This document shows positions 32,515-44,800 of a stretch of 64,000 nt of DNA, piece by piece. The stretch is from Mesorhabditis belari. Taxonomy: Eukaryota; Nematoda; Chromadorea; Rhabditida; Rhabditidae. The notes beneath the pieces are model-generated. The model was not told the DNA's origin. It saw nothing but the letters and a program-made list of their open reading frames with translations, and searched no databases. The stretch lies in assembly GCA_958450365.1 (NCBI GenBank), contig CAUEEP010000759.1, positions 2,357,001 to 2,421,000 on the forward strand, in the 5' to 3' direction. The position numbers and the translations under genes are program-made. Numbering within the stretch: position 1 is the first letter of the stretch; every line of letters starts with the position of its first letter.

Positions 32515-33450
32515 ATTGAAAAATGGTTTTGATGAAAGATGGAAGAAAGAAGATGGGAGATGGAAGATGGAAGATGAAAGAAGAAAGATGGAAGAAGAAA
32601 GATGGAAGAAGGAAGAAGAAAGATGGAAGAAGAAAGATGGTAGATGGAAGATGAAAAGAAGGAAGATGGAAGATGGAAGATGGAAGAAGAAAGGTGGAAG
32701 AAGGAAGAAGAAAGGTGGAAGAAGGAAGATGGAAGAAGGAAGAAGAAAGGTGGAAGATGGTAGATGGAAGATGGAAGATGAAAGATGAAAAGATGGAAGA
32801 AGGAAGATGGAAGAAGGAAGATGGAAGAAGGGAGATGGAAGATGGAAGATGGAAGAAGGAAGATGGAAGAAGGGAGATGGAAGATGGAAGAAGAAAGAAG
32901 AAAGATGGAAGAAGAAAGGTGGAAGAAGAAAGATGGATGAAGAAAGATGGAAGAAGAAAGGTGGAAGATGGAAGATGAAAAGATGGAAGATGGTAGATGG
33001 AAGATGAAAAGAAGGAAGATGGAAGAAGGAAGATGGAAGATGGAAGATGGAAGAAGAAAGGTGGAAGAAGGAAGAAGAAAGATGGAAGAAGAAAGATGGT
33101 AGATGGAAGATGAAAAGAAGGAAGATGGAAGATGGAAGAAGGAAGAAGAAAGGTGGAAGATGGTAGATGGAAGATGAAAAGATGGAAGAAGGAAGATGGA
33201 AGAAGGAAGATGGAAGAAGGGAGATGGAAGATGGAAGATGGAAGAAGAAAGAAGAAAGATGGAAGAAGAAAGGTGGAAGAAGAAAGATGGAAGAAGAAAG
33301 ATGGAAGAAGAAAGGTGGGAGATGGTAGATGGAAGATGAAAAGATGGAAGATGGTAGATGGAAGATGAAAAGAAGGAAGATGGAAGAAGAAAGAAGGAAG
33401 AAGAAAGGTGGAAGATGAAAAGATGGAATATGGAAGATGAAAAGATGAAA
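32515..33450. repeat. Purine-rich minisatellite (GGAAGATGGAAGAAGAAAG and variants)
   Basis: About 930 bases made of GGAAGATGGAAGATG, GGAAGAAGGAAGATG and GAAAGATGGAAGAAG units, almost free of C and rich in A/G on the + strand. Larger blocks recur (for example GATGGTAGATGGAAGATGAA at 32638, 32757, 32990, 33097, 33163 and 33323), so amplification took place at more than one period. It lies between the divergent phosphatase and coiled-coil genes, where promoters would be expected. Confidence 0.95.
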
Positions 33451-33803
33451 AATTATCCGAGGTTTTGCGCAAAAGGCTTATTCTGTGCGCTTTCTACCGT
33501 AACCTCATTTGAAAAAGAAGAGCCAAACGAGAAAAGAGAAAGTATTCAGTCGGCGGCGAAAGTTAGTGGAGAAAGCGAAAAGTTTTAGTTTTCTATAAGC
33601 TGACCTTATTATTGTAGACAAGCGTTTATATTTTTTTTTGATATAAAACAAGCTTAGCCTTTAGCTTTTGATATAAAAGGCTTTAGAAAAACGCAGCTTT
33701 TCTTGTTTGTTGTTGCTGAATTGTCTTTTATCATCATTTTGTTATCTGTTTTTTTTTATATATATCTTTTCCTTACTGACAAATAATATTCAAATTTTTA
33801 GAT

Positions 33804-35494
33804 ATGGCCACTAGCTCGGAGCAACTCGATTTCTTGCGTATGTTGCTGGGCAAATTTCAAGAGAAAATCGATCAAAAGGATTCACTCGAGAAATTGATCG
33901 AAGAAAGATGTCGTGTTTTGAGCACCGAAGGAGTCGCTAGTATCAGGTGAGAATTTGGATTTTTAACGTTTATAGAGATTGGATAGGTTGTTTTGTTTGT
34001 TTTTCTGGGAATAGAATCAAAATTAAAATTATTTGGCTGGTCAATAAGTTTGGAGAATTAATTTTTTTCAACTTTTAAAGTGTAATTCCTTTAAAACCCC
34101 ATCATCAATTTTTGCAACAAATAAAGCTATCGTTGAAAAAGTTTTTGCCAAAATATGAGAGCAATCGGACCACTAGTTTTGGTTGATTGGTTCCTGTTAG
34201 TTAGTTCCATTAGTTGATTGATTTTGAATCCATTAGATTTCATTTGTTCATTTGTTCATTAGTTCATTGGTTTCTGACGCCTTTTGAGGGGAACTTTCCA
34301 GATTTCTAGTTTCTAGATAAAAAAAATGAACCCAAAAATAAAATGAAGTGAATAAAACGGGAAATTTTTTTCTGGTGAAACCGTTTTTCATATAAAGCTT
34401 TAATTAAAAAAAAGCACACCTTTCTTTCGAATTGTCAGTGTAAAAATGGAAAACTCAAAAAAAACAAACAAAATCTTTAAATGGACTTTATCTTCTTTGA
34501 CTTCTTTATCTATATTTATCTATTGGCTATTTATCTATTCTTTATCTATATTTATCTATGTGGCTTTATGTGGTAATCATAATAAAATTCTCACATGCTT
34601 TTGTGGTGACCGACTTATTTGATAATGTAGTTTTTATGCTGAAAAAGAAATGATTTTAACTTACTATTGAAAATCACTTTTTTTCAACTTTTATAAAAAG
34701 TGATACGGAAAAGGAAATCTCATTTTTTGGCAAAAAACCTAAAAAACCTTTACTAAAAGTTACTATAAAATTTTTAGAAAGATTGATGATAGGATTTTTG
34801 AGAAATTATACTTTAAAAGTTAATAAAAAATTCTACGGGTCAGCCTAATACTTAAACATTCAGCTTTTTAAAATGTATTCTTTTTTTTTTAGGAAAGCCC
34901 GTCTCGATCAGGCAAACAATAAACGACTCCTCAAAGAGAAGATGACCGAATTGGACAGAAAAGTCAAGGAAGAACGTGAGAAAAGCAATAATCTCAAGAC
35001 ACGCACTGAAGAGGTATTTAATGCCGACTGAATTATCATAAGAACTTGATTCTTTATAGAACAAGAAAGCTAGAGACGAGAAAATTCAAGCTCTCAAGAC
35101 GGCCATTAACGAATGCAAAGAGAAACAAGAGCGAATGAATCAACAACGCAATGGACTTATCGAACTATTCAACAAGTAACTTTTTTTATTTGATTGACTA
35201 ATGAAACTGTTCGATGCTATTTTACAATTTAGATCTATTCACAATGATGCATTGATTTCTCAAAGGAATCTCGACATCGTCAACAAAAAAGATGCCACTC
35301 AGAAAAGAAGTCTTGCAGTGAAGAATGGTGATAACATTGTGAGTATCTATTTTTTTTTTCATCTTTATCTTTGTATTTAGCTCATGTTGCTGGAGAGGAA
35401 GGAGAATATTGAATCGATGATCAAAGATGAAACGATCAGTGAAGAAGGCACAAAGCAATTGCCAATCGGAAACGAAATGATGGATCTCGCTTGA
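33804..35494 (+). CDS. Small coiled-coil protein, not recognised
   Basis: Five exons join in phase: 33804-33946, 34893-35013, 35060-35175, 35233-35338 and 35381-35494, giving 199 residues. A TTTTTAG acceptor sits directly before the ATG, as for trans-splicing. The protein is highly charged and almost wholly helical by eye: QLDFLRMLLGKFQEKIDQK, KEKMTELDRKVKEEREK, NKKARDEKIQALKTAINECK and LERKENIESMIKDETIS form a probable parallel coiled coil. There is no membrane segment, zinc motif or enzyme signature. A structural role, for example at the cytoskeleton or kinetochore, is possible but unsupported. The exon structure and intact frame argue that it is a real gene. Confidence 0.85.
34029..34853. 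mobile_element. Possible mariner-like MITE in intron 1 of the coiled-coil gene
   Basis: TTATTTGGCTGGTCAATAAG at the left and, inverted, GTATTAGGCTGACCCGTAGA at the right are weakly similar and recall mariner ends. The intron is otherwise AT-rich with TTATCTAT repeats near 34500-34560. Confidence 0.35.
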
Positions 35495-36135
35495 TATAAT
35501 GTTTTCTTTTATATCATCTTTAATATTTTATTGTCTTGTGATTGATTCTTTTGTCATGTGACTCTTTTCTCGTTGTTTTCTCCTATGATTCTTACACCAT
35601 TGCACCGTTTCATCATATTTTCTTGATCTTTTCTCGTCGTTTATCATAGAATTCTTTTTTCACTATCGTTTCATCGTGTTTTTGTTTGATCTCATTTTAT
35701 TGTGATTAGATATCGATCAAGTAAATCCCTTCATTCGAAATCTATATATTTGAATTTGAAAGTGATATTACATGAGCGATCACTGACCATTATTTAATAT
35801 TATTTTTAATATGTGAAAGAAAATGGTTTGGGTAAGTTTGTTTAATAGCATTTGACCTTAGACTAATAACAAAGCCTTTGATCAAATTTCTCAGCTGGGT
35901 ATTCCATCTAGGCGCCTATTTGATGCCCTTTCTACCGTACTCGATTCACCGAGAAACGAGAGCTTCCGCCCATATGATTTTATGAGAGATCGTTAATCTG
36001 ACAGCTCTAATTTGATAGCGAGAATTTTGCATTTATAGTGAAAACGAATTTAAATCATTTCCTTAAGCTTTAAGGCCTTCTCTTATGTCTTTCATCCTTA
36101 AGAATACTCATTTTTAAACTATTCCTTTTCTAGAA
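35495..36135. other. Intergenic region between the coiled-coil gene and NDRG gene
   Basis: AT-rich 3' UTR and spacer of 640 bases. A TTTTCTAG acceptor lies 2 bases before the next ATG. No other feature recognised. Confidence 0.5.
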
Positions 36136-38223
36136 ATGGCTGGAATCGAGCTGGAGACGTATCCATTCGCAAAAGATGATCACTATTCGACGAATTGCGA
36201 ACCAACACATGGAGCTGATCTAACTGAGGTAGGAACTTTTGAAAAGTTGAATCTAATTAATTGATTGAAAATGGTTTTTTGCTTCTTTTCTTTTGAAGAT
36301 GTTAAAATAAAGCGGTAATTGCCAAAAGTTTAACTTTAATCAAATCTACAGGATATTAGCACAAAGTCTTTCCGACTTTTAACAGTTTACAAAAAGTTTA
36401 ACCTTTTTATCTTTAGGAAAGAGTTGGCACTGCGTTTGGCAATGTGAAGGTTTCTATCTACGGAGATCGAGCGAAAAAAGCAATGATCACTTTTCACGAT
36501 TTGGGACTCGATTGTTTGTTTTCTTCATCAATCTTTTGTGATCTTTTCCTTTTACAGCAGAAAGCAACTTTCAAAACTTCTTCCAATTTGCTTCGATTGC
36601 CGAATTCACCGACAAATTTTGCGTCTACAACATCAATGCTCCTGGACAAGAAATGGATGCAAGTCCTCTACCTGAGAAGTGAGTTAGTTAAATGTGATTA
36701 TGACAATAAATGTTATTACGATATATTTAGTTATCAATACCCATCAATGGAAGGTCTAGCGAAAATCGTCGAGACGGTAGCCGATCATTTCAAGTAAGTG
36801 TGTCAAAACTTAAACTCTAAAAACGAATATTTTAGATTGAAGAGTTTTTTCGGCTTTGGTGTCGGCCTTGGTGCCAATGTTTTTGTGCGCTATGCGGTAG
36901 GTTTTTTTTATAAAATTTATGAGTGAGCTTTTTACCAACGATAAGGAAAAAAAAAACGATAAAGCTTTTAGCTTCTGAATCCGAACAAACTGGACGCGCT
37001 GATTTTGGTGAATTGCGTACACACAAAATGTGGGTGGATCGAATGGGGATACGAAAAGGTAGATTAAGGCTTACGAGATTGAGATTAAGGCTTACTGAAT
37101 TGAGATTAAGGCTTACTGGATTAAGATTAAGGCTTACTGGATTAAGATTAAGGCTTACTAGATTGAGATTAAGGCTTACTAGATTAAGACTAAGGCTTAC
37201 TAGATTGAGATTAAGGCTTACTGGATTGAGATTAAGGCTATTACTGAAAATTTGTCCAAGGTTTACCCAAGGACTTTGCACTGCTAAATTGTTTGCTGAA
37301 AATTGATTTAGATGAACATGCGCCATTTACGTGCTTATGGAATGACTTCATTTGTGGCTGATTACTTGATGTGGCATCACTTTGGACGCCGTTTAGACGA
37401 ATGTACATCGGATATTCTTCGGTAAAAGAGTTAAAGCCTTTTTTGCATATTGATTATGCAAAACGTTTTGTCTAAATCGTTTTGCATTTAGACAATACCG
37501 GGTCTACTTTCAACATCTTCCCAATCCAACCAATTTGGCTATGTTGATCGAAAGTTATATCAAGTAGGCTTTCTTGTTAAAAGATTTCTTGTTTAAACAT
37601 TTCTTGTTTAAACATTTCTTGTTTAAAAGATTTCTTTTAGTCGCACACCGATCAATATTTCACGAGAAGGCGGTGCTGCTGGACCACAAATTAAAGTCCC
37701 AACACTACAGATTGTTGGAGCGGGTATAGTTTTTTTTACTAGGCGATGAGTAAATGCTTTTTAGGCTCTGCTTTCATTAATGAGACCGTTGAGGTGAACG
37801 CTCGTTTGGATCCGGCAAAAAGTGATTGGGTTAAGGTTTGTAATTCTGCGCTGCCATATGATAGCATTCAGCGCTGCTAATAGCATTTTTTAGATCTCGG
37901 ACTCGTGTGGATTGGTGCTCGACGATAGACCGGAAGCTGTGACTGAGGCGCTCATGCTCTTCTTGCAAGGACTGGGATATTGTGGGTTTTATCTTGTTAT
38001 CGTAATTTCGTACGTAATTGTCAAGCTTTAGACGATTTTATGATTACAGAAAACATTGATTACAGGAAACATTGATGAATGTCTTTAGTTTGCAAAGAGT
38101 TGCTTAACTTGTTCATTTTCAGTTCCAACAATGAATGTACCCAAATTGATGAAACAATTGCACGAGACTCAATCGGGAAGCTTCATCACAAACACTGAAC
38201 AAGCCCTTGTCGATGAATGCTAA
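36136..38223 (+). CDS. NDRG-family protein (N-myc downstream-regulated gene)
   Basis: Alpha/beta-hydrolase fold of the NDRG family, which lacks the usual catalytic triad; members act in stress response and trafficking. Twelve exons join in phase to about 348 residues: 36136-36228, 36417-36513, 36558-36678, 36731-36793, 36836-36896, 36972-37058, 37312-37421, 37492-37563, 37641-37723, 37765-37835, 37894-37981 and 38123-38223. Matches to human NDRGs include ITFHDLGLD, NAPGQEMDASPLP, YQYPSMEGLAKIVETV, FFGFGVGLGANVFVRYA (the elbow with Gly in place of catalytic Ser), NPNKLDALILVN and the FLQGLGYFPT helix near the end. The repeated C-terminal tail of vertebrate NDRG1 is absent. Homologous to C. elegans ZK1073.1 by my recollection. 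A TTTCTAG acceptor precedes the ATG. An 18-bp minisatellite fills intron 37059-37311. Confidence 0.93.
37058..37242. repeat. 18-bp minisatellite (AGATTAAGGCTTACTGGATT)
   Basis: About ten copies of (A/T)TGAGATTAAGGCTTACT in the NDRG intron starting exactly at the donor. Open in several frames because 18 is a multiple of three. Confidence 0.92.
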
Positions 38224-38843
38224 GGGAGTTTTCATGAAATACGCATTTTTTTCGCCTTCCAAGTGCATTTTCTGCTTCTTTTTTCTCTCGCTTTTGTGCT
38301 AATATGTCTGTCACTAGTCTTTCTTCTTTTGTAGCACTTCTAGTTACTTCTAGCTTTTACGTTTAGTATTCTTTGTAGTTGACTCTTTTACTCTTTTCAG
38401 CTTACTTCTTTACTTACCGATCTTTACCGTGTCATTCCGTGAAGTTCTCTCTCATCATTGAGATTTTCTCTTGTGAAATCAATTACGCATACATTTGTGA
38501 GTCTCTTTTTGAAAGCTTTTTCATTGATTCGCTCAGATACATATTTTTTCGGAATAAAGAATATGATTACAGCTTTTTTGAGAGCTTTTTTGATTAAGAT
38601 TTAGACAGGTTTTTGGGTTCCTGATCGAATGAAATACATAATTTGTAGATTATGAAAAGAAAAGCGAAGATTTGGGGATCCCAATGATTGTTTGATTAAA
38701 AGATGAATGTTTGATTAAAAACACAAACAATAGTCTTGCAAATTTTGCTAGTCATTTTTGTGTTTCATAGTTGAATCGGTTGTTTAATGGTGTGAGACTG
38801 CTCTACAGAAAGTTTTCTCTTCATCGACACAACGCTCACAAAG
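38224..38843. other. NDRG 3' UTR and spacer
   Basis: T-rich sequence with an AATAAA at 38553-38558. The INTS8 ATG follows at 38844 without an obvious strong acceptor directly upstream. Nothing else recognised. Confidence 0.45.
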
Positions 38844-41800
38844 ATGTCATTGATGGGGAAACCGCCTGCACCTCCTCCGTTCTCGGAGTTGTGTCAGGTA
38901 GGATAAATTGTAAACACCGAGATTCTCTAAAGATTCTTCTTTCTTCTTAAAAATGTAAACTGTAAAATTTCTTGATTTTCTAGGCTTGGGATATGCCGTC
39001 GCGTTCATGGATCGACTACTTCTTGCGACCAAATGAATTGTCGTCACTTTTAAGAGAAACTAGAGAGAATCAGGGTGAGTTTAGATTTGATTCAAGATTT
39101 AAAAGATTTTAGAAAAAACAAATACGCCTTCGATTTTAGACACTATCGCCGCGTTGACCCTACAATATGTGGAGCAGACGATAGCTTTGGAGAAAGATTT
39201 GGCCTCTTTGCGGAAAAGAACTCTCGCATTGACGGAACCATCTGAACGAATGGAAAGTGAGGGATTTTCATAATTACAGTCGAACTTCAATATAACTCGG
39301 GATCGAAAACTTTGATATAACAAAGCTAAAAGGTGGCTCAAAGTTTCTGCATAGCTGCCCTGGATGGCCAGTGATTGCATTTAGCTGTGGCAGCTATACA
39401 GAAATTTTGGGTACGTTTTAGAATTTCAAATTCGTTATAGTTGCCGTTAATGCTGTAATAATAACCCACTTCTCTCATACAGTCGCAAAAGTTTTTTAGT
39501 ATTTTATTTTTTAAAAGCGCCCGTACTTTCAAAAAATGCGTCTATATAGCTGAATATCTTGAACGGTCTTTTGCTGGTTTTTATAGGGCGAGAAATTGTT
39601 ACCGTAGATTAGACGAAAGCTATGGTAGAATTAATTCTGATATATATATATATATATATAAAGGTTCTGTCACATTGAATTTGAGACTCCCAAACGCATT
39701 TTTTTTGACAGTTTTTCATAGTTTTTCCGGAATTTTTAGTGTTTTCAAGGCTTTTCTTTATGCAATCATTGTAGAGGAGACTGAAATGATTGAAATGAAT
39801 GAAACTCGATTGGTATACAAATAGTCGTAGTTCTAGAAAATCACTTTTGAGACCGGAGGAGGACTCCTTTAAAGATAAGCTTTATTTTTAGCTTTAACTG
39901 TAAAACTTGATTTTTAGTGGAAACCGATGTTCAATATCTACAGTACAAGAAAAGTCTCACTTGGCTGTGCACAATGGCCTGCTTTGCTGCGATCGATTGG
40001 GCTTTTGAGAAGATTTTGGATGAAAAACGGTATTTAATCGATTTAAACGTCGTTTTTCTTCTTTGTATTAACTAAAATTTTAGACAAAACGCTCACCTTG
40101 TGCGCTACTTAATTGAGAAAACGAATGAGTGCATCATTGCGTCGAAAAAGGAGGTACAAATTTTTTGGCTTATAAAAATTTGGATTACGTTACAAGTACT
40201 AAGTCTTGCACCCAAATTCATTTTTAATTCAATAAATCTAAGGCTAACAAATAAGGTACGATTTCTTTCATTAGATAGCCCAATTCTCTTGTAAATGAGA
40301 CTCTGCTCAATTCTCTCTATTGCTCATTTCTCTTGCAAATGATTTTTGAAAGTTTCTGAAAAGCTTTATTTTTAAAGGTTTTACATTAGTAAGAAGCTAA
40401 GTGATATGTTCAAAAACGACAAGGTCTGATGATGCGATTTGGATTGTTTCTTTCAATGAAACCTATTTTGATGACATAATGAAAAAGATAGAGCACAAAA
40501 AGTTAGGTTTACAACCGAAATTTCAGAATAATCCGTTTAGTGGTTTTCTTTATGTGCTCATTTGTTCAATATTTTTAAAAATACCACTTCTTATTCTCGT
40601 AGATTATTAATTTTTAATTAATTTTAAATTTAAAATGTTCAAAAGATTGAAAATACTAAAAAATTATTTAAAAATGGCAAAAAGTAAACGATAAACTTTT
40701 AACATGAAAGAAATCTTTTGGTATTTTGATAGTTTAAGGCTCGTTCATTTAGATAATGAAATATATGATGCAAGACTTTAGTCCTTTAGTCAACCTAGTA
40801 TTTCACCATTTTCAGCATCTCGTCAATTTCTCCCAACTTCTCTACGCTCGTTTCTGTCTTCATATCAACAAGAAGATGCGCATTCCACCGCCAGCCGGGA
40901 AACCACAAACGAATAATCCGTTTGTTATTTGGCGTTAAAATGTAGCTATGCTTCACTTTTAGAAATGCTCAAGAAGATCGGGGAATCATTGTGGCGATGA
41001 GTCATCGAAAAGCCATTGCTGAGGTTGATTTTTGCTTTATGATCTTGTTTAATTGTCGAAAAATTACAGATTCGAGAATTTTGCAAAGATGCGGCGACGG
41101 AGCTCGAGAAAATGGTGCTAGAGGCGAAAACGAGAAGAGTCGAGGTGCCGACGATTGACACGTTTTTGGGACCATTTCTACAGGTTGATGATTGCTGCGG
41201 AGTGTTAAATTGTGTGAAATGCCATTGTTAAATTGTGTGAAATGCCATTGTTAAACATTAATTTCGTTTAGTATCGAGACAACTATTTGTCGGTGGCACT
41301 GATAGGCAAAGATTTGACACTTGACGGTGTACCGATGCCCGATTTTGAGATCGTTCATCAACAAATACCCGAAAATGAGCTGCTGAATGTGGTGAGTTGC
41401 TCTTAGACTCGGGGAAAGTCTTTAGAATTTGTGTATTCTATTGTTTTTTTTTTTTATTTTAGCTTCGCTACGAGCTTGCCTGCTACTACTTTCAATTGCT
41501 CAAGTTCGACGATGCGCGGAAATATTTTGGAGATGTATGTTGAGAAGTTATTTAGATTAGTTTTATGTTTATTTTTAGTTGACGAGTCATTTGCCGAAAG
41601 AATTAGAGAAAATTTCGATTTGTTTCATCAATCGTGAAGAGTTGAATGGGTTAGTGAATTGAATAGAAAGTAAAGAAAAATATCGTGGACATGAGAAAAA
41701 CTCAATCATTTCAGATACTTGATCGCTGTCGGATTACCCCAACTCGCGTATGTTGCTCAAAAAGCGGACTTGAAAGTGGAAGAAATGGTAAAGAGTTAAT

Positions 41801-44800
41801 CCTTAAGCTTATAAGATTTCCATTTTTCCATTTTTCCATTTTTCAGACATTCACCGAGGACAATTCGCTTAGCCGACGCTTCTGGATCACTCGGGAACAC
41901 ACAGAGACACAAACAAGAGAACAATCAAGGATACAAATTTTAAAGGTTAATCAACGATCAAATCTAATAGATAACATACATGTTTAGGTCGAAAATCTGG
42001 CTAGGGACACAATCGATGGACTACCCGTCTATCCGTCGACTGCTTTTCGTGACTTTCAACCACCACAAATTACTCGATATCTACAAGTGTGTTCTGAACG
42101 TTTTTCTAAGAGCAACCAGTGATAGCATTTTTTTTTTTAAATCTATGTTGTACCTTTTAATTATACCTTTTTTTAGGCGATCACCCGATTGTGGCCTCGT
42201 TTACGTAATGTCTCATTGCATCGATCTCTCCTCTACTACATATCGATGAGTGTGCCGAGATTCACCGAAAGTGCTGAGGTTTAATTGAAGCAGCTTCACT
42301 TGATCACTAGATTTTTTCAGAAAAACAGATTCACGTTGACTGAGTTGAGAAACATGGTGACGATGAGTAGTCAACTACCGAATCGATCCCCACCATCGGC
42401 ATCCATCATTTCGGGTTGGTTTTGGAGGGCTTTTGAAGGCTTTTGAAAGGCGATCAAAGGAAAGACGAACGATCGGGAAATCCTTTAACTTTTAGGCCTT
42501 CTCGCCTCGGAGAGTCTCTATTGGAATTTGGTAACGTCGTTTGATGTGAATTCTCTCAAGAATATCTTGCATCAATTGCTACAACTCGATAGTAGAATCA
42601 ATTTGCCGATTTTGGTAAGTTTTTATTCTATTTAGTAAGTTCTAATTGAATTTCAGTACAAATATCCGGAAATGCTAGCCGACAAAGTGTTGAGTCATCA
42701 GAATCCACAGAAATTCCATGCTTTGTTATTGGGAAAACTTGAACAATTGGCAAGGTTACAGGTAAGCTTTTGAAAGAAAACCTTTTCAAGTAAACGCTTT
42801 TAGAATATCCCAAAGTGGAGAGAATTTCTGAATGGTGTCGTCCAACAAATCCCGATTTTGGCACATCAAGACTGCGTCTTTAAAGAGGCATATCTGAGCA
42901 GAAGAGTCGAAAATAATGATCGCATTTTTAGGCAATTATCGTGCAAACTCGAGCCCTGAATCGACAACTACAATATGCACATTGTGCAATTGAACGTGAG
43001 AAACTGACCATTCTGTTGGAATCCAATAAACCAATCGAATTTTAGAAACAGCAATTCGAGAACAGGTAATTCTGGTGAAAAAAATCATTAAACACAATGA
43101 GAAACGCAGCTCCGAATTCATGGTTGAGGTGAGTAGCATAAGCATAAACAAATACAGTTAATTTTTTCAACTTTAGTGCGTCGCTTTCCTCTTGAATGTC
43201 GATGAGGGAGACTCGGTGCTTAACGATATACCGTGGGTTTTATTTGTACAATTTTCCAAAAAAATTTTTTTAGACAAACCGCTGCCGCTGATGCTCCATA
43301 TTTGATGTTGGCGAAATTGTTGGCTGCCTGGATTCAGGTAGAGAATTTTTGGAGTTTTTGATGATTTAGGGAAACAACTAGTGCTGCTAACGCTAAAGAT
43401 TCGCTGCCGCCTAGTTTGCTAAAGATTCGAGTTAGATTTGCTTTTGTGCCTCACTACGAAAACCATTATTACATTACGCTTTTCACTGCTCGAACGCACA
43501 AATTAACATTTGGTGCACATTGTAAAAAGGAATTGATTTATCGGGTAGCAGAGACTAAAAAACGTACACTCGAATCACACAACGAGTGAACTAACATCTT
43601 GCCACTTTAACACTAATCAACAATTAAAACGAACACCAATGTAATAACAACATAAATGTTAGCAAAAATTTTTTGCATCAACTTTCTGCTTAAGCCTTTT
43701 CATTCATCTCGTCCAATCGGTCTTTGAGTTCGTTTTTGGGCGCCCAGGGGTTCCATCTAGTTGATCCTTGGAGTTCCTCCTTGGGCGCCAAGCGAATCGT
43801 GAATGTAAGGGTCCATACCGGTCATCGACTTCCAGCAACCTCGGAGACGAAGCGCTTCAGGCGGAACTTTTTTGTATAGTAAACTTTTTTTGCAGCGTGC
43901 ACGAAATCATATTTGACTTTTAAGAGCTGAAAAATATATTGATACACATTTTCAATGGTACCCCATTTCATTTAAAGGTTTGGATTTGGAAATGCTATGA
44001 TGACAAGCAAGTCCAGTAGAACCGTAAAATAGAATAAAACGAGCACTATAAACCCTCAATTTCTAGGTACTCACAAAGCCGCATGCAACAAAAGTCGACT
44101 TCACGAATAGCTTTGCTCATTTCATCGATATGAATGGAATCTTTTTGTCGGCCTCTGGGTAAATTTGAATTACATTTTTTAAAACAATCATTTTCAAAGC
44201 AATCGTTTTTAGAAAAGAAAATGAAGCGATGAGAAGAAGATTGGAAAAAGAACGAGGCGATTTGTTGGCTTTCATCAAATTGTTGACGGTGAGTGCAGCT
44301 TTGACAGTCTTATAAATTAGTCTTTATCCAGGAACAAGAGCAGCTCTCCCTATTGATCTCTCATTTGTGCCATCTCTACAATCGTCATCTCTTCACGACG
44401 AATCGACCGACGCTTGCACTCGAATTTCAATATAAAGAACTGTGGAACAATAATCTTGAGTGAGATTTATCCTTATTTAATCTGTATTCTTTAAAACAAT
44501 CCTTTTTTTTAGAATGCTGAACGCTCACGAGGACTTTATCGATTCATCTCTTTTGGCGGCTCTCACAACTGGTCTTCGTCTCAATCCGATGAATGCTTTT
44601 TGGTTGAGGAGTCTTGCTGACTATCGTTACAGTAAGTTTTAATTGAACTACAGGGTTAGGCAAAATTATCCGGACAAGAGTTCTTCATTGGAACTTTACA
44701 GCCAACCAACTTAACCGTTTAATTTTCTCCATAGTATAGATTTATTCATTCGATAACCTATTGGGAAATTACTAATAAGAAAGATCCGTTGGTCGGCTTT

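Noticed and set aside
32501..33472. 323-codon minus-strand frame rich in Phe/Leu/Ser/His
   Set aside because: Complement of the GGAAGATGGAAG minisatellite; composition only, overlapping open frames on the other strand.
36832..37326. Frames with LNLNLVSLNLN or RLRLTRLRL repeats
   Set aside because: They are the two strands of an 18-bp intronic minisatellite inside the NDRG gene.
39099..39380. 93-codon minus-strand frame
   Set aside because: Antisense shadow of an INTS8 exon plus adjacent intron repeat.
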